NCBI RefSeq assembly: GCF_000239815.1
Contig: NZ_CAFK01000303.1
Coordinates: 1-64,000 of the forward strand
DNA length: 64,000 nucleotides
Direction: 5' to 3'
DNA from: Bradyrhizobium sp. STM 3843
Lineage (GTDB): Bacteria > Pseudomonadota > Alphaproteobacteria > Rhizobiales > Xanthobacteraceae
The notes below the pieces were generated by a model. It worked only from the letters and a program-made list of their open reading frames with translations. It made no database searches and was not told the origin of the DNA. The position numbers and the translations under genes are program-made. Shown one piece after another: positions 8,401-16,636 of this stretch (the first letter of the stretch is position 1; each line of letters starts with the position of its first letter).

Positions 8401-10626
8401 CCCGGCGAGGACGCCAAGATCGTGGTGGCGGCGGTCGATGTCGGCATTCTCAACCTCACCAACTACAAGTCGCCGGCACCGGACGATTATTATCTCGGCC
8501 AGCGCCAGCTCTCGGCCGAGATCCGTGATCTCTATGGCCAGCTGATCGACGGCATGCAGGGCGGCCGCGGCCAGATCAAGACCGGCGGCGATGCCGGAGG
8601 CGCCGAGCTGCAGGGCAGCCCGCCAACGCAAAAGCCGCTCGCGCTCTATTCGGGCATCGTGACGGTCGGCCCCGACGGCAGCGCGGAGATCGCGTTCGAT
8701 ATTCCTGAGTTTGCGGGAACCGCGCGCGTCATGGCGGTGGCGTGGACCGCGACCAAGCTCGGCCGTGCGGTGACCGACGTCACCGTGCGCGATCCGGTGG
8801 TGCTGACTGCGACCCTGCCGCGCTTCCTGCTGCACGGGGATCACGGCACGCTGTCCTTCGATCTCGACAATGTCGAGGGCGCCCCCGGTGATTACACGAT
8901 CGCGGTGAAGGCGAACGGGCCGGTGAAGGTCGCCGGCAATGCCAGCGTGACGATGAAGCTCGCGGCCAAGCAGCGCAGCTCGGCGACGCTGGGCCTCGAT
9001 GCCAGCGGTACTGGCACTGGGCAGTTCGACGTCGACATCAAGGGGCCGAACGGGCTAACGCTGGCGCGGCATTATCAGCTCGACGTCAAGCCGGCGACCC
9101 AGGTGCTGGCGCGGCGCTCGATCCGCACGCTCGCCAAAGGCGAGAGCCTGACACTCTCGTCAGACATGTTCTCCGATCTCGTCCCGGGCACCGGCACGGT
9201 GTCGCTGTCGGCGAGCCTGTCGAGCGCGCTCGATGCGGCAACGATCCTCAAGGCGCTCGATCGTTATCCGCATGGCTGCTCGGAGCAGATCACCAGCCGG
9301 GCGATGCCGCTGCTCTATGTCAACGAGCTCGCGGCCGGTGCGCATCTCGCCATGGACACCGAGATCGATCAACGCATCCGCGATGCGATCGATCGGTTGT
9401 TGGCGCGCCAGGGTTCGAACGGCTCGTTCGGCCTGTGGTCGGCGGGCGGCGATGATCCCTGGCTCGACGCCTATGTCACGGATTTTCTGACCCGTGCCCG
9501 CGAAAAGGGCTTTGCGGTGCCGGACGTGCTGTTCAAGAGCGCGCTCGACCGCGTCAGGAACTCGGTGGTCAATGCCGACGAGCCGGAGAAAACGGGCGGC
9601 CGCGATCTCGCCTACGGCCTCTATGTGCTCGCACGCAATGGCGTGGCGCCGATCGGTGATCTGCGCTATCTCGCCGACACCAAGCTGAACAACCTCGCCA
9701 CGCCGATTGCGAAGTCGCAGCTTGCTGCCGCACTGGCGCTGGTCGGCGACCGCGCCCGCGCCGAGCGGGTCTATGCAGCCGCAGCCGACAGCCTGTCGCC
9801 GAAGCCTGCGTTGGTGTTCGGCCGCAGCGATTACGGCTCGGACCTGCGCGATGCCGCGGCGCTGGTGTCGCTGGCAGGCGAGGGCAATGCGCCGAAGGCG
9901 ACGTTGACCCAGGCCGTGATGCGGGTCGAAGCGGCGCGCGGGCTCACGCCCTATACCTCGACGCAGGAGAATGCGTGGCTGGTGCTGGCCGCGCGGGCGC
10001 TCGCCAAGGAGGCGCTTGCGCTTGATGTTAACGGCCAGGCGGTGAAGACCGCGCTCTACCGCAGCTATCGTGCCGCGGAGATGGTGGGCCAGCCGCTCAA
10101 GGTCACCAACACCGGTAACGCGCCGGTGCAGGCGGTGGTCTCGGTCTCGGGTTCGCCGCTGACGCCGGAGCCTGCAGCCGCGAACGGCTTCAAGATCGAG
10201 CGCAGCTACTACACGCTTGACAGCAAGCCGGCCGACGTCAGCAAGGCCAAACAGAACGACCGCTTCGCGGTGGTGCTTAAGATCACCGAGGCCAAGCCGG
10301 AGTTCGGCCACATCATGGTGTCGGACTATCTCCCTGCAGGCTTCGAGATCGACAATCCGCATCTGGTGTCGTCGGGCGACAGTGGAACCCTCGACTGGAT
10401 CGAGGACGGTCAGGAGCCCGTCAACACCGAGTTCCGTGACGACCGCTTCTCGGCTGCGCTCGACCGCGCCGCCGACGCGAAAGCCGTGTTCACGGTCGCC
10501 TACGTCGTGCGCGCGGTCTCGCCTGGGAAGTATGTGCTGCCGCAAGCCTATGTTGAGGACATGTACAACCCGTCGCGCTATGGTCGCACCGGCACGGGCT
10601 CGGTGGAGGTTCGCGCGGCGAAATGA
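5413..10626 (+). CDS. Bacterial alpha-2-macroglobulin (YfhM-like)
   Basis: A 1737-residue periplasmic protease trap of the alpha-2-macroglobulin family. Such proteins use bait-triggered closure to entrap proteases, with a thioester that couples to the target. ATG 5413 follows aaggag at good spacing and opens a Sec signal peptide (VRAAALCIALALGLASASAA). No lipobox is evident, unlike E. coli YfhM, so the protein is probably soluble in the periplasm. MG-type beta-sandwich repeats fill the first two thirds. The thioester motif GCSEQ is intact, with Cys at about residue 1289, inside the alpha-helical thioester domain (RYPHGCSEQITSRAMPLLYV). The C-terminal receptor-like domain ends at VEDMYNPSRYGRTGTG. 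It overlaps the next gene by four bases (ATGA), so the two are translationally coupled. Confidence 0.93.
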   Translation: MIGLVRAAALCIALALGLASASAAEKAFKRDDLADAAIKLEAQIKSEAGPVNKPVATLRNDADAAFRRNDFRSGLQILGQIATTAPDDAANWLRLARTIVFQIKPATTSEQTFLLERASTAAYIAYQHAGNAGEEADALAMIGRTMADRKLWRPALDALRLSLDLREVADVRGQYERLRDEHGFRLLDYTVDSDSASPRACFQFSEALAKRTDFTPFVALAGTDKPALTSEDKQLCVEGLKHGERYNINLRAGLPSTVKEALPKSAEFNVYVRDRKPFVRFTGKAYVLPRTGQKGIPLVSVNTPAVNINVFRIGDRNLINTVIDSDFQRPLSSYQLSDLGNERGMKVWSGELATAMTLNQDVTTAFPVDEAIGELQPGVYVMTAAPKGPTATSDEDGQLATQWFIVSDLGVAAFSGNDGIHVFVNSLASTDPVARVEVRLIARNNEILATRKTDNAGHALFETGLARGEGGLSPAMLTVSGEKADYAFLSLKTSAFDLSDRGVAGREAPSGPDAFVYAERGVYRSNETVYLTALLRDGQGNALTGSPLTLVVERPDGVEFRRAVLPDQGAGGRSLALPLNSAVPSGTWRVRAFTDPKGSSVGETTFMVEDYIPERLEFDVSSKDKMIKADAPVELKVDGHFLYGALASSLQLEGDMLVTTAAERPGFAGYQFGVADEETASNERTPIENLPETDDKGAASFPVSLPKPPTSTRPQEAQIFIRMAETGGRAVERKLTLPIAANAAQIGVKPLFADKNVGEGEKADFDVVFVSPEGKTLARSGLRYELLKIESRYQWYRQNSYWDYEPVKSTRRVADGDVSIAADRPTRLSFQPEAGRYRLDLKSADADGPITSVQFDVGWYSDGNADTPDLLETSIDKPQYQSGDTMVVTVNARTAGKLTVNVVGDRLLSTQSADVKEGTNQVKLVVGKDWGTGAYIVATLRRPLDTAAQRMPGRAIGLKWFGIDKSTRTLAVNLAPPSLVRPGSTLKIPVKLGGLNPGEDAKIVVAAVDVGILNLTNYKSPAPDDYYLGQRQLSAEIRDLYGQLIDGMQGGRGQIKTGGDAGGAELQGSPPTQKPLALYSGIVTVGPDGSAEIAFDIPEFAGTARVMAVAWTATKLGRAVTDVTVRDPVVLTATLPRFLLHGDHGTLSFDLDNVEGAPGDYTIAVKANGPVKVAGNASVTMKLAAKQRSSATLGLDASGTGTGQFDVDIKGPNGLTLARHYQLDVKPATQVLARRSIRTLAKGESLTLSSDMFSDLVPGTGTVSLSASLSSALDAATILKALDRYPHGCSEQITSRAMPLLYVNELAAGAHLAMDTEIDQRIRDAIDRLLARQGSNGSFGLWSAGGDDPWLDAYVTDFLTRAREKGFAVPDVLFKSALDRVRNSVVNADEPEKTGGRDLAYGLYVLARNGVAPIGDLRYLADTKLNNLATPIAKSQLAAALALVGDRARAERVYAAAADSLSPKPALVFGRSDYGSDLRDAAALVSLAGEGNAPKATLTQAVMRVEAARGLTPYTSTQENAWLVLAARALAKEALALDVNGQAVKTALYRSYRAAEMVGQPLKVTNTGNAPVQAVVSVSGSPLTPEPAAANGFKIERSYYTLDSKPADVSKAKQNDRFAVVLKITEAKPEFGHIMVSDYLPAGFEIDNPHLVSSGDSGTLDWIEDGQEPVNTEFRDDRFSAALDRAADAKAVFTVAYVVRAVSPGKYVLPQAYVEDMYNPSRYGRTGTGSVEVRAAK

Positions 10627-12725
10627 GCGAAGGTGTAACCAGCGGCAAGACGAAGCGGCGGGTCGGGCGTCTTGCGGCGACAGCCGCGGCCCTGCTGCTC
10701 GTCGCTGTGACGACCTGCGCCGCCTGGATCGTCTCGCTCGGCCCGTTGCCGCTGCAGGAGGCGCGCGCCGTCTCCACCACCATCGTCGACCGCAACGGCA
10801 AGCTGCTGCGCGCCTATGCGATGGCCGATGGCCGCTGGCGGCTGCCGGTCGACGCCAAAAAGGAGGTCGACCCCACCTATCTCAAGCTCTTGCTTGCTTA
10901 TGAGGATCAACGCTTCTTCGACCATCATGGTGTCGATCCCAAGGCGCTGGCGCGGGCCGCGGTTCAGCTTGGTACGAGCGGCCATATCGTCTCCGGCGGC
11001 TCGACCATCACGATGCAGCTGGCGCGGCTGATCGAGCCGCGGCAGCATCGCTCGCTGCATTTCAAGCTGCGCCAGATCGTGCGGGCGCTGGATATCGAGC
11101 GCGAGATGAGCAAGGACGAGATCCTCGATCTCTATCTCACGCTCGCGCCGTATGGCGGCAATCTCGAAGGCATTCGCGCTGCCTCGATCGCCTATTTCGG
11201 CAAGGAGCCGAAGCGGCTGTCGCTGGCCGAGGCCGCGCTCCTGGTCGCGCTGCCGCAGTCGCCCGAGACGCGCCGGCTTGACCGTTACCCGGAGGCCGCC
11301 AAGAAAGGCCGCGACCGCGTGCTCGACCGCATGGTCTCCGAGCATGTCGTGTCCGAAGAGGATGCCTTACAAGCGAAGGCGCAACCCGTCCCACGCCTGC
11401 GCCACCCGATGCCGATATTGGCGCCGCATGCAGCCGACCAAGCCGCCGCTGCGGTCAAGGACCAAGCGGTGATCAAGCTGACGCTCGATGCCGGTCTGCA
11501 GAAAGTGCTCGAGCCGCTTGCGCATGATCGCGCCGCGAGCCTGGGGCCGAACATCTCGGTCGGCATCATCGTGGTCGACAATGACAGCGGCGACGTGCTC
11601 GCCCATGTCGGCTCGGCCGACTATTTCGATCCGCGCAGGGCAGGGCAGGTCGACATGACGCGCGCGGTGCGCTCGCCGGGATCGACCTTGAAGCCGTTCA
11701 TCTATGGGTTGGCCTTCGAGGACGGCTTCGTGCATCCGGAGAGCCTGATCGACGACCGGCCGGTGCGCTTCGGCTCTTATGCGCCGGAAAATTTCGACAT
11801 GACCTATCAGGGCACGGTGCCGGTGCGCAAAGCACTGCAGCTGTCGTTGAATGTGCCGGCCATCGTGCTGCTCGATCGGGTTGGCGCAAGCCGGCTGTCG
11901 GCGCGGCTGAAGCAGGCCGGCGCCAATCTCGTCCTGCCGAAGGACGAAGCGCCGGGCCTTGCGATGGGCCTCGGCGGCGTCGGCGTCACGCTGCAGGATC
12001 TCGCGCAGCTCTATTCCGGATTTCCACGGCTTGGCAGTGCCAGACCGCTGCGCGAGATCATGCTCAAGGACGACGCTCGCGAGCCCATGCGGTTGATGGA
12101 CGCGGCCGCGGCCTGGCAGGTCGGCAACGTGCTGTTGGGAACACCTCCGCCTGATAATGCGGCACGTGGCCGCATCGCCTTCAAGACCGGCACCAGCTAC
12201 GGCTACCGCGATGCTTGGTCGGTCGGTTTCGACGGCCGGGTCACGATTGGCGTTTGGGTCGGGCGTCCTGATGGCGCGCCGGTTCCCGGGCTGATCGGGC
12301 GCGTCGCCGCGGCGCCCATCCTGTTCGATGCGTTTGCCCGAACCGGCAAGTTGCCCGCGGCACTTCCCAGGCCCCCAAAGGGGACGCTGGTCGCCGGCAA
12401 TTCCAAGTTGCCGCTGCCGTTGCGCCGGTTCCGGCCGTTCGGGGAACTGGTCCGAGCCGGTGCGGAACAGGCGCCCCATATCCAGTTCCCGTTGAATGGA
12501 TCGCGGATCGACGTCGATCGAGCCAATGGCTCGGATGCTGCCGCGATGCCCGTCAAGGTTTCCGGTGGCGTGCTACCGATCACCATGCTGGTCAATGGAC
12601 TTGCGGTCGGCGAGATCGACAGCCGCCGCCAGCGCCTGATCGATCCCCCTGGGCCGGGTTTTGCGCGCCTGACTGTCATCGACGCCACCGGCGCTGCGGA
12701 CACAGTTGTGGTCAGAATTCAGTGA
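10623..12725 (+). CDS. pbpC: Penicillin-binding protein 1C
   Basis: A 700-residue bifunctional peptidoglycan synthase anchored by one N-terminal membrane span. The glycosyltransferase-51 domain shows EDQRFFDHHGVDP and GGSTITMQLARL, with the catalytic Glu in EDQRF. The transpeptidase domain shows SxxK as STLK (Ser about 354), SLN, and KTG as FKTGTSYGYRDAW. A C-terminal PBP1C-type domain follows. The order signal anchor, GT51, transpeptidase, C-terminal domain and the length fit PbpC. Linkage to alpha-2-macroglobulin is a known recurring arrangement. The usual interpretation is that the trap protects periplasm exposed by wall damage while PBP1C repairs peptidoglycan; no direct evidence for that is in this sequence. 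It overlaps the macroglobulin gene by four bases. Confidence 0.93.
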   Translation: MSEGVTSGKTKRRVGRLAATAAALLLVAVTTCAAWIVSLGPLPLQEARAVSTTIVDRNGKLLRAYAMADGRWRLPVDAKKEVDPTYLKLLLAYEDQRFFDHHGVDPKALARAAVQLGTSGHIVSGGSTITMQLARLIEPRQHRSLHFKLRQIVRALDIEREMSKDEILDLYLTLAPYGGNLEGIRAASIAYFGKEPKRLSLAEAALLVALPQSPETRRLDRYPEAAKKGRDRVLDRMVSEHVVSEEDALQAKAQPVPRLRHPMPILAPHAADQAAAAVKDQAVIKLTLDAGLQKVLEPLAHDRAASLGPNISVGIIVVDNDSGDVLAHVGSADYFDPRRAGQVDMTRAVRSPGSTLKPFIYGLAFEDGFVHPESLIDDRPVRFGSYAPENFDMTYQGTVPVRKALQLSLNVPAIVLLDRVGASRLSARLKQAGANLVLPKDEAPGLAMGLGGVGVTLQDLAQLYSGFPRLGSARPLREIMLKDDAREPMRLMDAAAAWQVGNVLLGTPPPDNAARGRIAFKTGTSYGYRDAWSVGFDGRVTIGVWVGRPDGAPVPGLIGRVAAAPILFDAFARTGKLPAALPRPPKGTLVAGNSKLPLPLRRFRPFGELVRAGAEQAPHIQFPLNGSRIDVDRANGSDAAAMPVKVSGGVLPITMLVNGLAVGEIDSRRQRLIDPPGPGFARLTVIDATGAADTVVVRIQ

Positions 12726-12776
12726 CCTCGCGCTAAGCGGTTGTCGACATGGTGGTTTCAGCGTATGCGGAACCCC

Positions 12777-14519
12777 ATGGTCGAGACCTATGCCCGTCCC
12801 CGTTTTGGAGAGCCCCGTGAGCCGAAGAACCTGGTCAATCCAGGAAACAGGCTGGCACGGTTGCTCGACGTCGTCACGGTCAGCCACGTCCGGGCCGTGG
12901 CGTTCCTGCTCGTCTGCGGACTGCTCTTGTTCCTGCCGGGCTTCTTCACCATTCCGCCCGTCGATCGCGACGAGGCCCGCTTCGCGCAGGCGACCAAGCA
13001 GATGGTGGAGACCGGCGATTATGTCGACATCCGCTTTCAGGACGACGTGCGCTACAAAAAGCCGGTCGGCATCTACTGGTTGCAATCGGCCGCGGTGGAG
13101 ACGGCCTCTGCACTTGGCCTGCCACGGGCGCAGTTGCGCATCTGGATCTATCGGATTCCATCCCTGATCGGCGCAATCGGCGCTGTGCTTCTGACCTACT
13201 GGACGGGGCTCGCCTTCGTCACCCGCCGCGGCGCAGTGTTGGCAGCGCTGATGCTGGGCTGCTCGGTTCTGCTAGGGGTCGAGGCGCGGCTCGCCAAGAC
13301 CGACGCGATGTTGCTGCTGACTGTCGTGGCCGCGATGGGCGCGCTGGCTCGGGTCTATCTGTCATGGCAGCGCGGGGAGGATCCCGAGCGTCCGCCGTGG
13401 AGCTGGCCCGCGATCTTCTGGACCGCGCTTGCCGCGGGCGTCCTGATCAAGGGGCCGCTGATCCTGATGTTCGCAGGCCTTGCCATCGTCGCGCTTGCGA
13501 TCGTGGATCGGGGCGCCTCGTGGCTGTGGCGGCTGCGCCCGCTGTGGGGGCTGATGTGGATGCTGGTGCTGGTGCTGCCCTGGTTCATCCTCATCACGTT
13601 GCGGGCCGGCGAGACCTTCTTCACCGACTCCGTCGGCGGCGACATGCTGAGCAAGTTGGCGGCCCAGGAATCCCATGGCGCGCCGCCCGGGGTTTACCTG
13701 CTGTTGTTCTGGATCACATTCTGGCCGGGTGCGCCATTGGCAGCGATGGCGGCCCCGGCGGTCTGGCGAGCGCGTCGGGAGCCCGGCGCGCAGTTCCTGC
13801 TGGCGTGGCTCGTTCCGTCCTGGATTGTGTTCGAGGCCGTGCTGACCAAGCTGCCGCATTACGTGCTGCCGCTGTATCCGGCGATCGCGATCCTCACCGT
13901 CGGTGCGCTGGAGCGACGCGTGCTGTCCCGGGGCTGGCTCCGGAGGGGCGCTGCCTGGTGGTTTGGGATTCCGGCGATCACCTCGCTCGTCGCCGTGATC
14001 GGCGCCATCACCGTGACGCGGCAGCCGGTGTTTCTGGCTTGGCCATTTGTTGCGGCCGCGCTCATTTTCGGCCTGTTCGCATGGTGGCTGTATGAGGATG
14101 GGCGCGCCGAACGGTCGCTATTGAATGCGGCGGTCTCCGCCATGTTTCTCGCTTTCGCCGTGTACGGCGTGGTGCTGCCGGCACTGACCCCGTTATTCCC
14201 TAGCGCCGAGATTGCGCGCGCCTTGCGCAACGTGGTCTGCGTTGGTCCGAAGGCCGCTGCTGCCGGTTTCCAGGAGCCGAGCCTCGTGTTCATGGCGGGC
14301 ACCGGGACCTTGCTGACGGACGGCTCAGGCGCTGCCGATTTCCTCAGCCAAGGCACCTGCCGCTTTGCGCTGGTCGAGCAACGCTCCGAGCGCAGCTTCG
14401 TGCAGCGCGCCGAAGCGATCGGATTGCGCTACAACGTGGCCAAGCGCATCGACGGCTACAACATCTCGCAAGGACGTCCGGTCACCATCTCGATCTTCCG
14501 CTCGGAAGGCACCGAGTGA
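12777..14519 (+). CDS. GT39/ArnT-like membrane glycosyltransferase
   Basis: A protein of about 580 residues with a cytoplasmic head and about a dozen membrane spans. The first periplasmic loop carries PPVDRDEARFAQATKQM, the DE-containing pattern of GT39/PMT/ArnT enzymes. These transfer a sugar from a polyprenyl-phosphate donor onto lipid A or other acceptors in the periplasm. KKPVGIYWLQ and KLPHYVLPLYPAIAIL are also typical of the family. The start is uncertain: TTG 12741, ATG 12765 and ATG 12777 are in frame and none has a strong ribosome-binding site. The stop overlaps the next start (TGATG). Together with the PAP2, GT2 and LAB_N genes that follow it probably decorates lipid A. The sugar (mannose, galacturonate or an amino sugar) cannot be read from sequence. 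Confidence 0.82.
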   Translation: MVETYARPRFGEPREPKNLVNPGNRLARLLDVVTVSHVRAVAFLLVCGLLLFLPGFFTIPPVDRDEARFAQATKQMVETGDYVDIRFQDDVRYKKPVGIYWLQSAAVETASALGLPRAQLRIWIYRIPSLIGAIGAVLLTYWTGLAFVTRRGAVLAALMLGCSVLLGVEARLAKTDAMLLLTVVAAMGALARVYLSWQRGEDPERPPWSWPAIFWTALAAGVLIKGPLILMFAGLAIVALAIVDRGASWLWRLRPLWGLMWMLVLVLPWFILITLRAGETFFTDSVGGDMLSKLAAQESHGAPPGVYLLLFWITFWPGAPLAAMAAPAVWRARREPGAQFLLAWLVPSWIVFEAVLTKLPHYVLPLYPAIAILTVGALERRVLSRGWLRRGAAWWFGIPAITSLVAVIGAITVTRQPVFLAWPFVAAALIFGLFAWWLYEDGRAERSLLNAAVSAMFLAFAVYGVVLPALTPLFPSAEIARALRNVVCVGPKAAAAGFQEPSLVFMAGTGTLLTDGSGAADFLSQGTCRFALVEQRSERSFVQRAEAIGLRYNVAKRIDGYNISQGRPVTISIFRSEGTE

Positions 14520-15310
14520 TGGCCGTTCCCGAGAGCGGAACCAAGGCGCCTGGCTATGGCTCGCAGCTCGTTGCCGTTGTTGGGCCGGGGCTGGCGCAGC
14601 TGGTGCGTCCGCCGCAGGCGTCGCATAAGCAAGAAGCTGCGCAACGCCTCGTGCGCCAGCTGTTCGCACTGAGCGGGATGACCATCGGCCTGATGCTGCT
14701 CCTGATGTTCACCTTCGACGTGACCGCGATCCAATCGATGCCGCCGCGCGGCACGCCCGGCCTCTGGCCGGTCCGGATCTTCACCGATTTCGGCAAGGAC
14801 GAATATGTGCTCGGGATTCTCGCAGCCGCGCTGATCCTGGTGGTGTTGGCGGTGCCGCTCCGGCCGCAGGGCTCGCGCAGCCGCCTGTTGCATCTCGGGA
14901 CGCATCTTCAATATCTGTTTCTGGCCGTGTTGATCCCGATCCTCTGTGCCCAGCCCCTGAAATGGATCATCGGTCGTGGTCGGCCCTTTGTGGGCGGCAA
15001 GGCGAACGCCTTCAATTTTCAGCCGTTCAACGGCACCGAGGCCTATTTCAGCCTGCCGTCGGCCCATGCCGTGACCGCTTTCGCGCTGGCCTTTGCTATG
15101 GCCGCGGTATGGCCGCGGCTGCGGATGCCCATGTATCTCTATGCTGTGGCAATCGCGCTGAGCCGGCTGGTGCTGCTCGCGCATCATCCGAGCGATGTGG
15201 TCGGCGGCGCTCTGGTGGGCCTCATCGGCGCCATGCTGGTGCGGTACTGGTTTGCGGCACGCCAGCTTGGCTTTGCTGTCGGTGAAGGCGGCCAGATTGT
15301 CCCGCGCTGA
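14519..15310 (+). CDS. PAP2 superfamily membrane phosphatase
   Basis: A 263-residue multi-span protein. The three-part phosphatase signature is present: KWIIGRGRP (KxxxxxxRP), PSAHA in place of the more usual PSGH, and SRLVLLAHHPSDVVGG (SRxxxxxHxxxD). The active site would lie at the periplasmic face. In this operon it could act as a lipid A phosphatase (LpxE/LpxF-like), removing phosphate to create a glycosylation site, or recycle polyprenyl pyrophosphate. Sequence alone does not decide. The glycine of PSGH is alanine here, which is seen in some family members. ATG 14519 overlaps the upstream stop by one base; GTG 14516 is an alternative start. Confidence 0.85.
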   Translation: MAVPESGTKAPGYGSQLVAVVGPGLAQLVRPPQASHKQEAAQRLVRQLFALSGMTIGLMLLLMFTFDVTAIQSMPPRGTPGLWPVRIFTDFGKDEYVLGILAAALILVVLAVPLRPQGSRSRLLHLGTHLQYLFLAVLIPILCAQPLKWIIGRGRPFVGGKANAFNFQPFNGTEAYFSLPSAHAVTAFALAFAMAAVWPRLRMPMYLYAVAIALSRLVLLAHHPSDVVGGALVGLIGAMLVRYWFAARQLGFAVGEGGQIVPR

Positions 15311-15368
15311 ACCGGGAGCGCTACCGCTGTAAACCCGATCTCGACAGCGTCCGGCGGTCTCAAAAGGG

Positions 15369-16211
15369 TTGCGAGGCGGCCTGGAGCCCCATAAGAAGCC
15401 CCCGCGGGAGGCCGGGCGGAGCCCGCCCCGATTGACCCCTCCCATCACGAGCGCCGATTTGCCGTCTTCCGACCATCCCTTGCCCGTCTCCGTCTCCATT
15501 GTCGTTCCCGTGCGGAACGAGGCGGGCAACATTGCGCCGTTGATTGCCGAGATCGCGGGCGCGCTGGACGGGCTCTGGGCCTACGAGATCGTCTATGTCA
15601 ACGACGGCTCGACCGACGCCACTGCCGAGCGCCTCGCTGACGAGATGACGCGGCGGGCGAATCTCCGCGTGGTCAGCCATGAGCAGTCGACCGGTCAATC
15701 CGCTGCCGTGCGTAGCGGTGTGCGCGCGGCCCACGGCGTCATCGTCGCGACGCTGGACGGCGACGGCCAGAATGATCCAGCGTTCCTGCCCGATCTGATC
15801 GCGGCGATTGAAAAGGGTGGGGCGCAGGTCGGCCTTGCCGCCGGCCAGCGCGTCGGGCGCAAGGACACCGGCTTCAAGAAGCTGCAATCGCGTCTCGCCA
15901 ATCGGATCCGCAACGCCGTGCTCCATGACGGCACCCGCGACACCGGCTGCGGCCTGAAGGCGTTTCGCCGCGACGTGTTCCTGATGATGCCCTATTTCGA
16001 CGGCCTCCACCGCTTCTTGCCGGCCCTGGTGCGCCGGGAAGGGTTCGAGATCGCCTATGTCGATGTCATCGACCGTCCGCGCCGTTCGGGCGTGTCGAAT
16101 TACGGCTTCTTCGACCGGCTGTGGATCGGGATCATGGATCTCTTCGGCGTCTGGTGGCTGATCCGCCGCAAGAAGCCCACGCCGATCGCGACCGAGGTGA
16201 ATCGATGCTGA
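15369..16211 (+). CDS. GT2 polyprenyl-phosphate glycosyltransferase (DPM1/RgtE-like)
   Basis: About 250-280 residues. The GT-A fold is plain: VSIVVPVRNEAGNI at the N-terminus, VNDGSTD, and DGDGQNDP as the metal-binding DxD region, then GCGLKAFRRDVF. These match dolichol-phosphate-mannose synthase-like enzymes and rhizobial RgtE, which load a sugar from a nucleotide donor onto polyprenyl phosphate at the cytoplasmic face. There are no clear membrane spans apart from a hydrophobic C-terminal patch (LWIGIMDLFGVWWLI). The start is uncertain: TTG 15369 gives a non-conserved proline-rich leader, while TTG 15459 starts just before the domain. It overlaps the LAB_N gene by seven bases. Confidence 0.85.
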   Translation: MRGGLEPHKKPPREAGRSPPRLTPPITSADLPSSDHPLPVSVSIVVPVRNEAGNIAPLIAEIAGALDGLWAYEIVYVNDGSTDATAERLADEMTRRANLRVVSHEQSTGQSAAVRSGVRAAHGVIVATLDGDGQNDPAFLPDLIAAIEKGGAQVGLAAGQRVGRKDTGFKKLQSRLANRIRNAVLHDGTRDTGCGLKAFRRDVFLMMPYFDGLHRFLPALVRREGFEIAYVDVIDRPRRSGVSNYGFFDRLWIGIMDLFGVWWLIRRKKPTPIATEVNRC

Positions 16212-16543
16212 TCCAGTACGGACAGGCGCTGAGCAACTACATCTACGACATCTTTGTCGCCAAGTTCGACTTCTGGCTGGCTTTCGGCCTCGCGGCGCAG
16301 CTCGCATTCGCGGCGCGCTTCCTGGTGCAATGGATCGCAAGCGAGCGCGCTGGCAAAAGCGTGGTGCCACTTGCATTCTGGTTCTTCTCGATCGGCGGCG
16401 GCGTCATGACGCTGATCTACGGCCTGGTGAAGCGCGAGCCGGTCATCATCTTCGGCCAGCTTCTGTCGAACATCATCTATATCCGCAACGTGATGCTGAT
16501 CTTCAAAAGCCGTCAGAAGGAATCGCAGACGCTGAGCAGTTAG
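16205..16543 (+). CDS. LAB_N domain small membrane protein (RgtF-like)
   Basis: A 112-residue protein with about three hydrophobic segments. The lipid-A-biosynthesis N-terminal (LAB_N) pattern is present: FWLAFGLAAQLAFAARFLVQ, then WIASERAGKSVVPLAFWFFS and a C-terminal YGLVKREPVIIFGQ stretch. In rhizobia such proteins sit beside the GT2 enzyme (RgtE/RgtF pairs), where a role in translocating or presenting polyprenyl-phosphate sugars has been proposed. The seven-base overlap with the GT2 gene fits coupled expression. It closes a four-gene operon with the GT39 and PAP2 genes. The function remains inferential. Confidence 0.85.
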   Translation: MLIQYGQALSNYIYDIFVAKFDFWLAFGLAAQLAFAARFLVQWIASERAGKSVVPLAFWFFSIGGGVMTLIYGLVKREPVIIFGQLLSNIIYIRNVMLIFKSRQKESQTLSS

Positions 16544-16636
16544 CGCCTGCGCGGACCCGCGGTCTGTATGCGGGAACATTGAGATCGTAATCATCAATAA
16601 CCACGTCTTGGCTGGGGTTGCCGAGGAGTGGAACCG

